Below, in pieces: positions 21,541-34,100 of a stretch of DNA of 64,000 nucleotides; position 1 is the stretch's first letter, and each line of letters opens with the position of its first letter. The DNA comes from Polydactylus sextarius (Eukaryota; Chordata; Actinopteri; Polynemidae), in the NCBI GenBank assembly GCA_016801845.1, contig CM028917.1, positions 6,537,001 through 6,601,000 of the forward strand, read 5' to 3'. Below the pieces are notes generated by a model. That model had not been told where the DNA came from and made no database searches. It saw only the letters and a list, made by a program, of their open reading frames with translations. Position numbers and translations under genes: made by a program.

Positions 21541-23331
21541 GTCGAGGGTTTTCCCTCTTTTCTCGTGACACCCTCAAACAATCGCTAACAAACAAACACA
21601 ATTCCTCTACCAAGGCATTGCACATGGCTCAATCAACATACATCATTTAGTTTCAAGAACAATACTTCCCATCAAAACAAGAAAGAAAACAACAAAAACC
21701 TAATCTGTTCTTTTTTTTTTCTTTTTTTTAAATCCTCAACTACATTATCATCACTGTCTATGTATCTATTGTTGTGTTTCGCCGTGGGTTTTCCTTTTTT
21801 CCCGTTTGTGTCGTTTTTTGTTGTTTTTTTTTGTTTTTTTTTTTAAATGCGAGTGTGTGTTTGGAGACTGGTACTTTAGCTCAAATCAGCAGTTTTTGAG
21901 ATGCATCCTATGACTGTGCGATGTACGCCATGCTTCAAAAAATAACTAGACTGCCACAGAGCTTATCTTGCAAATAAAAAAATGTATATATCTATAAATA
22001 TATATGTGTATTATATATAAAGATGCTTGCGATTATCTAGTGAGCTGTCACCATTTTTTTTTAACTTCTCTCCTGACATAAATTTTTCACCATTCACTAT
22101 AGCTTATATGTGAGAAAAAGAACCTGAATTCATGTTTGACAAATTGCATAATGGGAATACAGAGGCACTTCCATAGATTAGAAAAGAAATCACCTTAGCC
22201 ATCATCAACGTCTTACTCGGCGGAGCTAGTTCTCTCTACGAAGCTGATGAGATGGTCGCCAGTCGTTGGCCAACTATGTTGTGTTTCCCTGCAGTGAAGA
22301 ACATGGCCAGGCAGTCCAGTTATTTTGTGAGGTTGGATGGGTGATTTAAAAAAAAAAAAAAAAATTGACAGGAAATTACTGAATACGTTTGGATATGCGT
22401 GGGCAAAACAAAAAAAAAAAAAAAAAAAAGGAAAAGAAATGATTGAAAAATGATTAAAAGCATAAAGGCCTCCTCAGATTGTCTATATTTAAGACTTCCC
22501 TTTGAATTCAGTCGCACACTGGGGATGTGTTTGCCTTAGTAGTGAGTGGTCTTTACAAGTCCGTGTGTTTTTTTTTTGTTTGTTTGTTTTTTTTACGAAG
22601 TGGCGATCTGTGCTCTACGAGTGTGTTTCTATCCCGGCAGTGAGCGGGAGTATTAAGTGGTGGTCGAACTACTTTTAATTCTTACGAAAAAAGAAACTCA
22701 CAAAATTGGCTGGCATGATTGTTTTAGTGCAGTTTTGATCATTAAGGGCTCATCGATTCACAATAGGTAAGGGGAGTGCTGGTGTGTGTGTTTATCTGTG
22801 TGTGTATGTGTGTGTGTGCGTGTGTGTCTTGGGGGATTACAATAGCAACCCAATGTCTTTTACATGACCCTGTGCTCCTAAAAAATGGGCACATGTGTGA
22901 TCCTCGTACTGAAAACCCTCTGTGAAAACAGCCAGATATGTCACATATTCATTTTGCTCCGCAGTGTGGCTCGCTGTGCTCTTGGAGCGGCGGCCCGTCT
23001 GGGAGTGTAAACAACAGGGTAAACTTTCGGGAGACAGAAAGAAGAGCGACTCTCTCTTTTACTCTGGGTCCCATCTTCAGCAACCTTCCCTCCTTGATTT
23101 ATGTTTTTTTTTTTTTTTTCTAGCACTCACTTAACCACCATCAACGCCTGACAGCAGCTGTACCGAGAACAAAAAGTAGATGCAGCCAAATTTGTTTTTT
23201 TAGCTTTTTGTTGACCTGTATGATTCGGCAGGTACGTTCTCAGAAGATAGGCTTCCTGTGATTGTCAAAACCCTGCATTGTGTGGTCCTGCAGTACAGTA
23301 TGTGGCAAATGGCACTGAGAACAAACCGCGC

Positions 23332-23710
23332 TAAAGGAAAAGTTCGACCCTTTTGGACATTTCCGTTGTCTTTACGAGTCAGACGAGAAGATTAACACCT
23401 CTCTTGAATCTGTTTGGTAAAGATGAAGCTAAAGCTAAGTGCTAGTTAGCGTAGCTTAGCATAAAGCCTGGAAACAGGAACAAACCGCTTCCATCAACAT
23501 GTTATTTTTTAAACTTCAGGTTTTGTTTGGTCTAAACAAACAGTGCTGGTTTAGCTAGGTTAACTGCTTCCAGCCTTTATGCTAAGCTAAGCTAACGTCT
23601 GCTAGTTGTAGCTTTGTAATTACCGTACAAACGCCAGAGTGACATCAGTGTTCTCGTGCAGCTCTCGGCAAGTGAGTGTAATTCCCCAAAAATGTCAACT
23701 TTTTCTTTAA
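23332..23710. repeat. Foldback/MITE-like repeat inside the nfix 3' UTR
   Basis: The left end CTAAAGGAAAAGTTCGAC is mirrored by the right end, whose reverse complement begins TTAAAGAAAAAGTTGAC. The interior has the mirrored words GCTTAGCATAAAGCCTGG and CCAGCCTTTATGCTAAGC about 100 nt apart. The whole element is therefore a long imperfect hairpin. It belongs to a family widespread in teleost introns; related copies occur at 28751-29370, 42648-42800 and 45475-45855. Confidence 0.75.
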
Positions 23711-25166
23711 AAGGTTTTTGCAGCTACTAGTTGATCGGGGTAAGCTAACCACCCTGTCTATGCCGCTTCAGCAACCACCTTCTTACTGTGTTTCTCTATA
23801 AGGTGCTGTCATTCAAATATAAAACAATTATAAAATAGTACAAATCCAAAAGGAATAAAGTCAAATAAGAGAACACACAAGAGAACAAAATCATTCATCT
23901 ACATTACAAGAGGGCAAAAAGGGAAATCAATAGCTGCTGTCTATAGTCGCGAAAACTGTTGGTAATGATATACACACACTGTGATTCTCAGCGAGTGTGT
24001 TGGTTTGGATAATCTAATCAGATAGGTAGAGAGAGTTCACTGGGCTTTACTGTATGTGCATGTAAAATGAAGATATGATGACACAACACCACCACCTAGA
24101 AATACTACAGTCTAAACGGTGAGACTGGGCAACTGTGTGTACGTGTGTTCAATTGTACATACATGCTGTGGTCATGGCACAGATTGCAATGAGAGCGTGT
24201 TGGGGAAATGTGATAATGAGCGGAGGCCAATGAGTTGTCGAACTGAACGATGGGGGTTGAGGACACGTGAAGGCTTCTTGTACCTTGATTTTTCCTCTTT
24301 AAAACTCTTTATAGGCAAGTCTGGTTTTTACCTCCCATGCCTTGTAGGTAAATAGTGCACATTGTTAAGATTAGTGTTAATTGATTCAGCTTGTAGTGCA
24401 ACTTTTAATCAAGAAATGTTTTGGCATGGTCTCTCTCTAGTTAGTAGTAGGGTAAAAAGGGGGCTTTGCAAGAGTCAATGGTCGGTCAGAGAGAGAAAGA
24501 GAGAGAGACAGAGAGAGAGAGAAATGTTGGTCAATTTGATTTAGTTTTGGGTGATGGCAGACATAACAGGAGCATGGACTGCAGCTTTCATTGGACCGAA
24601 TTGTGTCTTTGCTTTGATCAGGCTGTGGATTCGTGGTGGGTGTAGCTTTGTGGGTTAAATGTTTCAACTGGAACAAAAAAAAAAAAACTGATTTTGTTGG
24701 AAGGTTGATTTTCTTTGCCATTCGTTACACAATGCGTCCTTGCGAAGTAGGAGAAGTTGACCGCTTTTTTATCCTCAGGTTCCTCCTGCGATGCTGCTGA
24801 TTTGTGCTGGTACGGTGGTTTTTCCAGGAGAAGTGCCTGCTCGGTGCCGTTTGTCTCCTTACTCCTCCATCCTGGCATCCTCTTGTCCATCCATTCATCT
24901 TTCCATCCATCTATCCGTCTTTGCTTAAAAACAGGTCCTCCCTCTGACTTGGATAAATGAGTCCAGAGTTCCTCTACAAGTGTCATGCTGCTGCAATTTC
25001 CTGTGTTGCTTTGTGAGCCTATATTTTGTATCAGGTGAGACATACTGTCAGGGCCAGTCGGTGGGTTGGTTGGAGGACAATTATCATCCTGCGGGTTGTT
25101 TCTCTGTTTTTTCTATTTCCGATTGTAAAGAAAGAATTCTAGTTGCTGGTTCGTACACAGATCTTG

Positions 25167-25181
25167 TCAGAGGAACCAAGA
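25167..25181 (-). CDS. nfix: nfix terminal coding exon (SWFL stop)
   Basis: After the acceptor CTCTTTCAG, TCT TGG TTC CTC TGA codes S-W-F-L and stop. The only coding content is four residues; the rest of this exon is 3' UTR. The tail follows QQTQ, as expected for the long NFIX isoform. Confidence 0.9.
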   Translation of the reverse strand, partial: SWFL

Positions 25182-28100
25182 CTGAAAGAGAAAAAGAAGG
25201 GGGTGGGGAGTGGGAGTGAGATTACGTTAATGTCAAAATCACTAAGGAAATTTCTGGTTCTCTGACTCAGAAAGGAAAAATAGAAGCCTGGGGACATAAG
25301 ATGCATTTCATAAATAGGAATTCAGTTCACAAACGTAAATTATTACCTTTGACAGACTCAAACCTCACAGGTATGACAGTTCTGCTACACAGAACGAACT
25401 AGAAAAACATGATTTGTCAGTTTAAATGAGTTTAAACAAGCAGAATAAACAACAACACTAGCAGCTCTATGAGGCGGCACTTTGACAAAACGCGCCTTTG
25501 ACCTACATGTTAATGTCTACAAAGTTAAACACTCACAGCGACAATGACAAGGTAATATTTACCATGCTCAATGTTTTGGATTTTTGTGTGCTACTGTCAT
25601 TTAATTATTAGCACCAAAGACATGGTACAGCTGAGGCTGACGGAAGTCATATCATTACACATATTGGACAAAAACCAAGGAGATCTTATGATTGTATAGA
25701 TTAATCTTAAGTCTTTAGGCTAGAAGTGAGTTAGTGAGCAAATCATTCAATAGGTCGGAGAATGATTCATTCTTAGCCACAGATCCCGGTTCCAGGAGAG
25801 AAGTGGGGTTCATCCTCTGAGGAATGACGATCTCTTTGACAGTTGCTGAGATCAGATGGGACCAAAGTGGGAGAGTAATATAAACATCAGATATCACTTT
25901 GACAAATGGAAACAACCGAAGCTGTTGTATCTTTGTTATTTTATCCCCGACAGTGACTCTGTTCGCACACTGTGCTGTCCCGTCTTTTATGGTAAATACA
26001 GTCAACGACAGATCGGTCATCTGGGCCATTACAATCACTTCTGCCCATTTCTGGAGTCGAGTACAAAATGTCTTGAGCGTGGCCAAGCAGTCAATGGCTA
26101 CTAATGGCCGGGCGGCAGTAGCAGCAGGGGGATGGCAGTCTGGCGCTCTCTGCCACTCGCGCCATCTTCACGTCGGGTTTTCTCCCACTCAGCGTGAGCG
26201 GGGAGCAGGAGTGGGTCACCGTCGCTGTTGTTGGCTGCCCTGCTTGGCCCGCGCGATCTGGCGCTCCGGGCTAACGCGCCAACATTCTAGAAGTCAAGCC
26301 TTGGAAACTACTCTGCGCCTCCAGGGAAGCAGCCTTTTGTTTTGTTTGACTCTAACAGGTCACATGAAAACCCCCCTTCTGCCTCCTGCCCTTCTCAGCT
26401 ACCCTACTCCCCTGGGCACTGTCCCAGCAGGCCTAGGGCATTGTAACTTCTCCCATCTTAGTTACTCTCTCGCTCTGCTTGTGTATATGCTCTTACAAAC
26501 ACACACACGCACACACACACACACACACACCAACATATACACAATCCATCTATCTCCTGTGAACACTCCCACTAAATCCTTGGCAGCAGACAGTGACCAC
26601 CCTCTTTTCTTTCCTGCCCCCCCACCATCGCCCCCTCTCGAGCAACCCCTTCTCGAATTCAAGATCAACTGGCTATGACATCATGTCTGGTTGCCGGGGG
26701 TAACCAGACGGCCTGGACGTGACTTCTATAAGGGCCGAAACTCTGACACTGTTCCCTCCATTTCCCCTCTTTCTCTTCGTTGCTGGTATCTTGTTTCTCT
26801 GGTTGCAGCTCTCTGCGTTCGCCACTAGAGGGCACATGGAGCCCACTGTTGTCAATGCGAGCGCATCACTCTTCAGTCCCGTCCTGCACTCACCACACAC
26901 TCACTAGTCTGACATGCTCTTTGTTTAGTAATCTATCATTTTTTTTTAATGGATCATTAATCTTTGAGTGTCTTATTCTGACAGGCACATGCAAACAATT
27001 AGTGTTGTGTGTTAGGAAAAGTGAAACCATACCTCAGACATTATGTCCCTCTGAGTTATTGAGCATCGATGATCTTTTTTAAGAAAAGCATATTAAGACA
27101 TGCAGCACGGCCAAAAGTATGAAGATACCCCTGTCCATATGCTTTTATTTAATTTTGGTGTGGGGCTGTTTTTTATGGTTTGGGCTAAACCACGTACTTC
27201 CAATGAAGGGAAATCTTAACACTACAGCGTATAATCATATTTTAAACAATACTGTGCCTCTACTTTGTGGCAACTGTTTGGGAAGATCATTTCCTGTTTC
27301 AACTTGCTAATGCCTCCGTTTGGTGTGGAAGAATCTGAGTGGCCTGCACGGAGCCCTGACCTCAACACCATCCAGCACTTTTCTTATGGATGGGAACTCA
27401 ACTGACTGCACGGACTGAAAACCAGGTTTTATCACCCAAAATGATTGGCCAACCTCACTGTAATGCTCTTGTGGCTGAATGGGAGCTGCCAACATCTGAT
27501 CTGAGATCTGACCTTCCTAGAAAAGTGGTGATTATGAAGAGATTTGTTTTGTGACGATGCATTTAACAATCACTTATTGATGTAATCTTCAGGTGTCTTC
27601 ACACTTTTCACTGAGCAGTGTGCATAAAGTATTAATGGTAAAGACAATAAAACACTCGTAGATGGTAGGTTATTTGGAGTAAAAGTACATTAGTGACAGA
27701 GAAGGTTTAATAAAGAAGAAGAGGAAACGGACAGTGGGAATGTTGAAGACGAGGAGATAAAGACTGAAGTGAAATGGAGACAGAGGGGAATAAAGATTGG
27801 AGAATAATGAGTGCAGGGGTAGAAAGGATCAGGAATGGGGGAAATGGAAAGGGAGGAAAAGTGAGAGAAAGGAGGGCAGAGAAACAAGGGAGGGGATCAG
27901 CAGAGCAGTTTCAGATGGTTTCCATGTGTCGAGGAGCAGAGCTGAGCTGAGCTGAGCTGAGTTGGCTCCAGGCGGGTGTGGTTGGACACTAATGAGAAAA
28001 GTACTGGTGGTAATGGAGGAGGCATATGAACGAGACACAGAGCAGCGAAGGGAAGGAATGAAAGAAGGTGAAATCGGGAGAAAAGTTGAAGGCAGAAAGG

Positions 28101-31100
28101 GAAAAAAAAGGAATAAGGGAAGAGAGCGGAGAAGGACGAAGCTAAAAAAGAGTTAGAAAGTGAAGTGGGAGGTGTGTGGTGGGTTGGTAAGACGAGGAAA
28201 AAGGAAAGGTATCGAGGAGAGGGAGTGAAAAAGGCAGTGAGGGAGAAGGCCTGTTGCCTGAAGGGGAGGCTCCATATGTGCCAAATAAACAGTTGAGCAC
28301 ATATGGTATAACCACACACGTACAGTAAAATACAGATGTACAAATGCACACATTGACGGTGTGCTGTGGGACGGTGTGAGAGGGGAGGAGAAATCCAGCA
28401 GCAGGTTTTAGGGAGTGAGGGAATAAGAAATATGTTGGCCAGCGTCCACACAGTTAATAAGTTTCCTGAGTTTGACCAGTAATCACAGTCAAAACAGACA
28501 ATCCCCCCCCACCTTCCAACGTGTTTTTTTTTTTTTTTTCTTCTTACACACACAGACAAACCGTCAATTCTCAAAACTCCTACCTGTGTTTGCTGCGGGA
28601 TGTTCAGAAAGTTGTTGTCCCGTGATCCGATGCCGACAAACCTGTTGGGAGCTGTGGCGCCTGGCGTGGAGTATGCTACGGAAACAGAGGAGGAACAAAA
28701 CACACATCAGTACACAGAGAAAGAATCACTACGACATTTTCCTGTAGCACGTTAAAGCAACAGAAAGACTTCGGGAAATAGATGAGTTGGCTTTGTTTCT
28801 TTTCTTGCCTGGAATAAGATAAGAAGACTGACACTACTCTCATGTCTGTATGGTAAGTATGAAACAACCTGTTAACTTAGCTTAGCACCAACAATAAACC
28901 AGTGGAAAGGCTAAGCTAGCTCAGCCCAACCATCACAAAATCAATCTGTCAACACTCATAACACAGTAATGTTTTAGAAAAAACACGTTACAGCTTATTA
29001 CAGGAACAGAATGTTTAAACACAAAAAGACTCTAAAGTGAGCTCAGCTAGCCGAGAAATACGATGTTACATAAAACCACATTTCGGTTTTTGTACAAGTT
29101 AAACAAACAAGATGTAACGTGTTAGTCCGGGAACATTAGTGGTGCTGGTAGGCAAATTTTGTTGCCTTTGGACAGAGCCAGGCTAACTAGTTCTCCATGT
29201 TTCCAGTCTTTATACTAAGCAAAGCTAAGCTCATTAGCTGCTAGCTGTAGCTTTGACGTTAACTAAACAGACATGATTGATGGATGATTGATGGTAACAT
29301 CAATCTGCTCATCAAACTCAGAAAGCGAATAAATGTGCTTCGACAAATGTAGAAAATATTGCTCTGACATTCACAGTAAACGTAACAGATCACTGTAGTT
29401 AAAAAGTAAATAAGTATAACTGTCTTTTAGAGGGAAGTGTAGTTATAGACCATTGAGGTCAATGAAACTCCACAGAGAAGCTGGTTGAAATCTGGTAAGC
29501 AAACTTAGGTCTCCCTGAGCGATTTAAGTCCTGTTGATGAACCCAGTTGGAAGTGATTGAGCACACCAGAATCCTGACACTGATTATCAGTCAGGGACAT
29601 TTAAAACCCACTGGCATCAAAGTCTCTGACAAATTTAGGGCAGTTTGAGGTACCCTACGGACTCCAGAATTTGAATCTCACTGAGGGGATTCAGGATGCA
29701 GTGTACAGACTTGTGCATATGTGAGTCTGTTTGTGTGGAGGAGAGAGAGAGACAGAGAGAGAATCTAGTGATTTATGTGTATGGACATATACTGTATACA
29801 TCCATGTGCTTCTAAGAATCAGAGTAACATACATAAGACATAGAAGACTTTGAGACGCCGACTGGGGGGGTAAAACGAAAACACTAAATTTGAAGGAAAG
29901 CTAGAACAAAAAATAAATAAAAATAAAGTGCTCCATCCAGTGCCCCTCCTATCACAGGTGAGGAAGACAAATGTATCGTGAGAAACCCCCACGGGTGGAC
30001 TGACTTCACTCCTTCACCTTAATACACACACTGATCTACAAACCACACACACACAAATTAAAAAAAAATCCCACCAAGAAGCTAAAAATCAGCTCAACCA
30101 ATAACAAGCACTAATAAAATTATTCCACCAACGTCCCAATTTGTAGTGGAAAGTTTTGGAGTCCATATAAATCAACTGCCCTAAATTTGTGCCTTTCACA
30201 AGTGAAAACCAATTAATGACCAACGTCTTCTCAAGTGTTTCCACAAGATTTGCTGAAGGGTCCAGCAGGAGAAGAAAGGAGGATTTAGACGGTGAAGAGC
30301 CGAGGTGGTGATGCACCTTCCACTGCAGCAAAAAGCAGAGTGGGCTCATTGTGGAGTCACTCGTACTTTTTGGGGCTCAACATAAAACCCCGACAAGCAC
30401 CACAGACGTCCAATATGACAGATATTTCTCACCAAACCTCTGGTGACCTCCATCTACTCTACTGAGCTCCACACTTTATTCTGTGTTGGCCTCGGCGGGG
30501 TTCAGGGAGGTGAGATGTCGGATACACAGGAACAATGATGGCACGAAGTTGAAGGAGGAACAATGGCAGGGGTCTTTTCTCTGGAGAGGGTGGGGATTTT
30601 CAAATTGTTTTTGTTTTTTTTTTTTGTTGTTGTTGCTGGTTTGGTTTTGAGAACGGTCTCTGCGGGGTCACTTACACGGAGATGCGGGCGAGGAGAGTCC
30701 GCCGTCAGGGGGCGTGCTGTTGGGTTTAGAGTCGGGCATGGGGAGGGGCACTGGGCGGGCCACTGGGGGAGGTGGAGGCAGCAAGAAGGAGCCTGGCATT
30801 TTGCTCTGGCCGCTCCCGTTTGGCTGCAGACAACACAAATAGGGTCAGGAGGGCGACATGCGACAATCCGCAGACACGGAATGAAAAAAAGAGGACGTAG
30901 CTCAGGAGGCCGAGTCCCAAAAAATATCCATGACGGAAGGGAAAAGGGGTGGTGGTGGAGGGGGGCGATGGTGGAAGGAGGGAGAGGTGGTGGTGGGAAA
31001 CAACAACCAAAGGAATGATGTATGTGGACGGCATCTTTTATGAAGGTGTGAAAAATAATAATCACCACAGGGACTGAGAGAGGAGTGGGAGCTGGAGCTG

Positions 31101-34100
31101 GAAGGTGAAAGGTTCCACAAGTGTGGTCCGTGGTGGGTGGAGGAGGAAGGAAGTGAGCAAATTATTGACTGGGTTCATCCAGAAGATGGCAAGAAATCAA
31201 AACCATGGGAGAATACTTGTCTACACAAGCACAACACCACCAATGATACCAGCACCAAACAACCAAACTCCAAACTAAAAAGTCGTAACGGCTAGAGATG
31301 AAGACAGAAACACGATGACACAACACAGGACGGGAATGCTTGACTGAAGTGTACTGAGACTGATTCACTCTCGTGCTGATGGTTGTAACTTCTGAGGGGT
31401 TGGGTGGAGCAAAAGAAAAAATAAATAAATAAATAAAACGGAGAGGAAGGAGAGCGTCAGGGACTGAAACATCAAACGGCAGAATGACACAGACAAGACA
31501 ATACACAGATTTGACCGTGTGCATCAACAAATGTCCAGTGTACTTGTGTTGCATTTGTATTTCTGTGTGGTTGTATTTCTGCTTCTCTGTTGTAGTAAAA
31601 ATAAACCTCTTGCATGCACTGTCCTCACGGTGATATTACACTGTAGAGCAATGTAAACAAATGAGCTCAATGTGATTTCAGATTTGTAACTTAGATTTGT
31701 AAAGTGACTTTTAAAAGAGACACGTCTGGAAGTAAAAACATGCCATAACTATTCAAATTTTTACAAGCAACTAGATAATTAGGAAATATAACCAATGCTG
31801 AACATTTAAATTTAATATGATTAAAAGCCATATGTCTGACTTTAAATAGATTAAATTCTCCTCTTTTATATTCACAGGGGACTTTCAATCTAATTTAATT
31901 AATTTACCTTCAAATGTCAAAAACTTAGTTTTAAGTGTTTTTGTTTGTTTGTTTGTTTGTTTTTAATTTTTTAATAGTTAATGTGTGTAAAAAAATTTTT
32001 GGTCAAATCAAAAATGAAACTGGGTGAAATGAGTAGACACCAAAATTCAATTGAATTTAAACTAGAACATCAGATCTAATTGTCCTATTAACTGACATCC
32101 TGTCAGTCACATGATCCAAGGACAGTTCAGATTGGTTAATGGAAAATTTGGACACTAGAATTTAAAAATGTTCTATTACTTTTTTCTTTTCATTTCGCCA
32201 CTTCTAGAAATTTCAAAGAGGGGAATTCACAGACACGTGAGGCTAAAGCGATGGTTTTTCAAAACAAAATGTCTCACTGGCACTCAGTAGTGGTTACATT
32301 TAACAAGTTATAATATTGTGAGGCTGCTTACAAATACATATACATATATCTATGTATGTGTATATAATTATGTCCTTTCTTTGCCTTAGTACACACATTT
32401 TTTGATTAACATACATTCAATGTTTCTGCTTCAAGGGTTAGGGTTAAAAAATGCTACACACTGTGCTTCAAACACTGTCGCTTTAAGAGAAAAAAAATTA
32501 ATTTGTCTAATAATTTTTTTTAAGTTTTTTTTTTTATGATAACGATGTTCCTCCTCCCTGGTGGCGAAGCTTACCTGTCCAGCGGCTTGCCCTGAGCCAT
32601 CAGCACAGACAAACTGCACAAATTCCTTCAGGGGGTCCTGTCCAGGGTGGTGGTGGTAGCGGATAGTTGGGTGGGTGAAGTAGGGGCTAGACTGCTGGAT
32701 GATGGAGGGAGATGGGAAGTGCAAGGCCGAGGCTGAAGCACGGGGACTCCCTGCGAACGGACATAGTTGTATTAGAGGAACACAGCGAGAGAAAGACGCC
32801 GAGAGCGAGAAGAAGTTATGAAACAAATCTCTGATCATTCTGACAAAAAAAAAAAAAGAGATGCATGAAGTCATTAATTAATGATAGGAGGAATAATCAC
32901 ATCACAACTGGGAATGATAAAAGTTCAAATCTGGTTTTAAAATGTCATACATGAAAGGAATGTTGTTTTCCAAAAGAAAAGCTGATTTCGAGTTAATAGC
33001 CGTTATGGGCATTGCTAATAATGTTTTATGATCACTCCAGTAAATCTATACAGCTTTATGGGGGGACATTTACACACACACATTGCATTCATATGTGCAA
33101 ACTCACAGAGAGTGTATAACAATTTAAGACGGCATCATTCAGACATTCAGAGACACAGGTAAACACAGCGCACACACCTGCACGTGCACAAACTCAGTAG
33201 ATGCGAGTGTTATACTTTGAAATCAGATCAAAAGAACTGGTAAAGAGGAAAAATACAGCACAAAGAGATCACCGAGTACTGTCTTAAATTAGCTGCTTTT
33301 AATGCCTGTGTGCAGCGTTCTGAGAGTGTGATTCATTGGCATTAAAGCGATTTGGCATTCAGATGATAAAGCTGTTTTTTATCTGACACATTTTGTTTCG
33401 GCGACAGAACTAATCTCTACATGTACATTCACATTACACGTCTACGTTTGTGTACTTCTGTTAATGTGTGTGTGTGTACGACTGGTGTAGGGATGCAAAA
33501 TATACCAGACTTGTGAACCTCATTAGCTTTTGAAGGAAGCATTCTTTTTTTTTTGCTTTCTGCTTTACAAGAGAGGAAAAGAGGGGAACTCCCCCTCTAA
33601 CAGAGCTGAATATACGGTCCAGACCATAAGTACTTGAACAGTTACGTACTTTTTGTCCTTTGGGCTCTGAGTTAGAGCACATTCAATTTCGAAATAAAGT
33701 AACAGATACCATATAAATGTGCCAAGTCTCCGTTTTAATTGGAGTAGGTTTACATCAGTATTGAAAGAACTGTGTGAGAGATATATCCCTTATGTAGAGG
33801 AACAGAACCTGAAGAACAAAACATGTGTAACTGTCCAAATACTTACGGTCTAGACTGTATATGTGTGAGGTGTGAGAGGAGAGCGGTTGGTTGAGCCCAA
33901 CCACTGAACACAAAGGCCTCTCTGTCAGACCTATATCCATTACTAAATCTCCTTGATTTGTATTAGAGGCCTGTTCTCCTCTTTGCTGTGCCAGTTTGAC
34001 ACCCACCGCACCTCATCCCATCTAGGCCCCCCAGCTGCCCACGTTGGGCTGCCAACCCTCTTTTTGGTGCTCGCGTCTTATACTTTGTGTGTGTGTGTGT

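Larger units (their letters stand above)
18425..25166 (-). other. nfix: nfix 3' UTR (about 6.7 kb)
   Basis: On the minus strand the sequence after the stop codon (25167-25169) has no further coding exon, and the last good polyadenylation signal is at 18442-18447. Very many A and T homopolymers (19380-21540) and AT-rich words are typical of a long regulatory 3' UTR. NFI genes are known for long 3' UTRs. Earlier cleavage sites are possible, so the full length is inferred. Confidence 0.6.
25182..28583 (-). other. nfix: nfix last intron
   Basis: Contains a protein-like open frame (25715-26086), a GC-rich stretch (26100-26290), a CA tract (26502-26530) and a Tc1-like relic (27108-27622). The purine-rich stretch 27700-28270 includes five GAGCT/GCTGA units near 27942-27965. 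Confidence 0.8.

Noticed and set aside
25899..26678. A 259-codon plus-strand open frame
   Set aside because: It overlaps a GC-rich and CA-repeat stretch, has a low-complexity His-Thr tail, no domain and no splice sites.
27897..28703. A 268-codon open frame on the minus strand
   Set aside because: Only the nfix exon part (28584-28675) is real. The remainder is read-through into a purine-rich intron with no similarity and with the exon's true donor inside it.
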